Origin: Nipponacmea schrenckii
Taxonomy: Eukaryota; Mollusca; Gastropoda; Lottiidae
Reading direction: 5' to 3'
NCBI GenBank assembly: GCA_030562195.1
Contig: JAUJPP010000007.1
Coordinates: forward strand, 4,402,001-4,466,000
DNA: 64,000 nt
Positions 61,425-64,000 of this stretch are shown in pieces; position 1 is the first letter of the stretch; each line of letters begins with the position of its first letter. The position numbers were made by a program, and so were the translations under genes. Under the pieces are notes generated by a model. That model saw only the letters and a list, made by a program, of their open reading frames with translations, had not been told where the DNA came from and ran no database searches.

Positions 61425-63313
61425 CTGTGAAAATTTAACACTCCATAAACTGAAATGAAAATTTGGCATTCAAAAGAGAAGTGAATGAAGATGACATTGC
61501 TGAATTCTTTTGAATTGCAGATATGTAATGATGAAAACTGTTTCTTTTATCCTATTTATATAATTCAAGCCCTTTGTAATTATAGAGTCCTATGTCCTGA
61601 GAGAAAGATATATATTACACCACTTCTTTTGGTCCTGGCACTTCATGAATTATGTAATTTGATTGCCATGGGATGAAGTATGATTTTAATGTATACTGTA
61701 ATTGTAATGCGGTGGGTCTGTAGTATGGCTACAGCCTAGTGAAGTAGTGGGTAGACAGATTTTTTAAAGGTTTGTGTAGCCAACCAACTACTAATAAGGT
61801 TTATTATAATATCTTATACATAACTATTCTAATCTATGTTACATTGCATACTCATTTCTAGTTCAAATTCCTCAAATACTTCATATAAAATAGAAATGGA
61901 AAAGACCAGTTGTATTTCGTAGACGAGTTGACTTGTATTATAATGTTTAACGTAGACAACTTGACTTGATTTTAGCCCTATTTCAGGGCTGGAGATGGCG
62001 AGTCGAATTGGAGCGAAAGATGGGTTTAAATGAGATTCGTATACATCTAGTGTAAATTCATATTCTATTCATACCTGACAGTAAACTTTGAAAGTTATTG
62101 AATATTTAATTATTTAGATCTAACATAAAACCTAATCACAGCGCCAGCAATAAAAAAGCAGGCATGTACAGTTCGTCATAAATTTCTTTCTTCTTTTCTC
62201 TTTTCATTTCCGGTCATCAACATTATAATTTTAAGGACTAGAAGTAGATTGTAAACACGGCTTGAAATATCAATAAGCTGATCCAGATTGAATAAGAAAT
62301 TAACAATCTCGATCAAAATTATTTTGTAGATCACTCTCATTAATCAGATAATTTTCTCTGAGAACCTTGATATTGTTTTCCGAAGTTTTATTCTATGAAC
62401 AGATGATTTGTCACACTCATATTCTGATCCGTAATTTTGTTTCAAGAAAAGTGCCTAATTTGGTCAACTTTCCAAAACTGAATTTTCATTGTTTTGAACA
62501 AAAGATATCAAGTTTACCGATTTAATGTCAGAGAGCACACTGTCGACAAGTTGTATAACACTGCAGTGCTCATTAATGCCAACTCTGGTAATATTCTGTT
62601 ATCAAACTCAATATTGGATATATTTTGTTGATAAGTTCATGTCAATCCACTAGCCTAACTCTTAAAACACCACAACATATAGTCATCATAGATGGAGAGT
62701 GACAGGGAGAGAATTTATTAATACAATGTCAATAACAAGCAAGAAAGATATCCGTATGGTTTTTATATCCATGATGCATTCATTTGACAGTTTTCAGAAA
62801 CATACATATGTTCTATTAGATCTATTGGCTTTTAGATTTTAAACATGCCAAGACAAGACAATAATTTAATAAACAAATTTCTGTAAGGTAGGATGTGAAA
62901 CATCTACTATTAGCAGTTTAAGTCTATTACAGCTTCCATATATAAAACTGTGGAAAAGTACTGATAAAACAGGGCCAAGATTTCTGAATTGCAGATTTAC
63001 AACCTGAAATAGCAACAATATAGCAGTTAAAAACTACTCTTTGCATTTGAAAGTTAAAGTAATGATTTGTCATTTCTATGGATTTTGCAAGATCTGAGAA
63101 AGACATAAAAGCTTACAAAAACAGAGAGTAAAATTCGTAGTTGGAGGTTTTATGTGATTTTTGTGCATTTCTATTGGAGGTGAAATTTGGTTTGGGTAGA
63201 TGTTTTATAGACGTCCTGTAGCCATTATGAACTTAATAACAAATTTTGGGTCATATCATTGTAGGAAACTTTCTATACCGGTACATTAGATTTTATATTT
63301 GTTTTGTTTTCAG
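61425..63313. promoter_or_regulatory. Divergent intergenic region between units B and C
   Basis: About 1.9 kb separating two head-to-head paralogous genes. Both first coding exons are preceded by acceptors, so untranslated first exons and promoters should lie here. No clear TATA box or CpG-rich core recognised. A 63-codon frame at 61485-61676 has no motif. Confidence 0.5.
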
Positions 63314-64000
63314 AATCAGCATTTGGATTTTTACCATTTATCATGGCAAATATTTCAAGTAAAGCAACAGAATTCATCTCAGCATTAGTGAAACATTTAC
63401 AAGCTGTTTGTCATGGTCATTTTGATTTTGATGAGAATATTAAAGTTGTAGGACATCTATACCTGACTGTTGACAGTTGCTCTGAATTCAATTATGTTCT
63501 CAATGAAAAGGTTTCTAAAACTGATAAATCTTCTACTACTTTTGTCAGTAGAAGTTTTTACGCTACAGATCCACAACAAAAGCCCTTGGTAAAAGCAGAA
63601 TTGAATGAAAATATGATACCACCAGCTAATCAAAATCAGAGACAACAGTGGCAAAATCTACAAGAATCGCATGTTCGATTTGCAGATAGAAAACAAACAA
63701 CAATAAAAGAAGACGTTCATCAAACTAATAATCAGAACCGAACTTTTCAAAAACGCTCTTGTGAAAGTGCATCTCCTGTGCCATTGAATAAAATGCCTAG
63801 AATGGGTGAATTAAATCGACAACAACAACAACAACACATAATTTATAATAGAAATACATTACCCAATAAAGACTCTCGTGTACAACCCCAAATTGGGAAT
63901 AATGTTGGAGAATTCCAAAAAAGGCTGCCAGTAGCTCAGTCTGTTGGAAATAAAGTACCAATAAAATCAGAACCTTTTGACCCTACCCAAAATGTTAAAG
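63314..64000 (+). CDS. Unit C first coding exon, paralogue of unit B, partial
   Basis: Plus strand. Acceptor GTTTTGTTTTCAG ends at 63313, ATG at 63343 (context ATCATGG), and the frame is open to the window edge: 219 residues and continuing. Residues 6-78 align with the unit B N-terminus (EFISALVKHLQAVCHGHFD, KVVGHLYLTVDS, EFNYVLNEKVSKTD, SSTTFVS.SFYATDPQQK), about three quarters identical by eye. After that it is low-complexity: Gln/Asn-rich with a run of Gln near residue 165, a basic NRTFQKRS segment, and SUMO-type VKAE and IKSE sites. By analogy it should be followed to the right by its own array of terminal finger exons. Confidence 0.88.

Overview
This is an AT-rich animal (eukaryotic) genomic window. 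Coding exons are short, flanked by AG acceptors and GT donors, and sit in long introns. Dispersed repeats (a five-copy block with 'gggcaataactc'-type phrases, TTAA-flanked MITEs, a tRNA-derived SINE, a Tc1-like fragment) and frequent 'tacatgtac' and 'accggta' words suggest a mollusc, probably a bivalve. That assignment is inference.

The window is almost entirely one kind of locus: arrays of alternative 3'-terminal exons, each encoding a small zinc-finger module. Unit A is on the plus strand (1722-44114). It has 67 exons by my count, 66 intact and one frameshifted. Each opens in phase 0 after an AG acceptor, usually with a G-initial codon. Nearly all encode two C2H2 fingers separated by a fixed six-residue spacer, and end in their own stop codon 5-25 residues later. 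None has a start methionine or a recognisable donor, so they must be joined to a shared 5' part that lies left of the window. At least five decayed exon relics sit among them.

Unit B is on the minus strand (61424-42064) and appears complete. Three constant exons (61424-60582, 59698-59531, 59378-59338) join in phases 1, 1 and 0. They encode about 350 residues: an unrecognised conserved N-terminal domain followed by a low-complexity region with SUMO-type and basic motifs. Ten alternative terminal finger exons follow, all phase 0. Two are unusual: a seven-finger exon alternating C2H2 and C2HC, and one whose two fingers end in HxC.

Unit C starts at 63314 on the plus strand. Its first coding exon encodes a paralogue of the unit B N-terminal domain and runs off the right edge. 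B and C are head to head across about 1.9 kb. A and B are tail to tail, and their distal ends interdigitate: the last A exon (43917-44114) lies between the two last B exons (44416-44198 and 42282-42064).

The logic resembles Drosophila lola and mod(mdg4), where one constant N-terminus is spliced to many alternative C2H2 tails. Here I see no BTB domain in the constant part; a different, unrecognised domain takes its place. By inference each unit makes many transcription factor-like isoforms that share an N-terminus and differ in DNA-recognition helices. No tRNA, rRNA or CRISPR was found.
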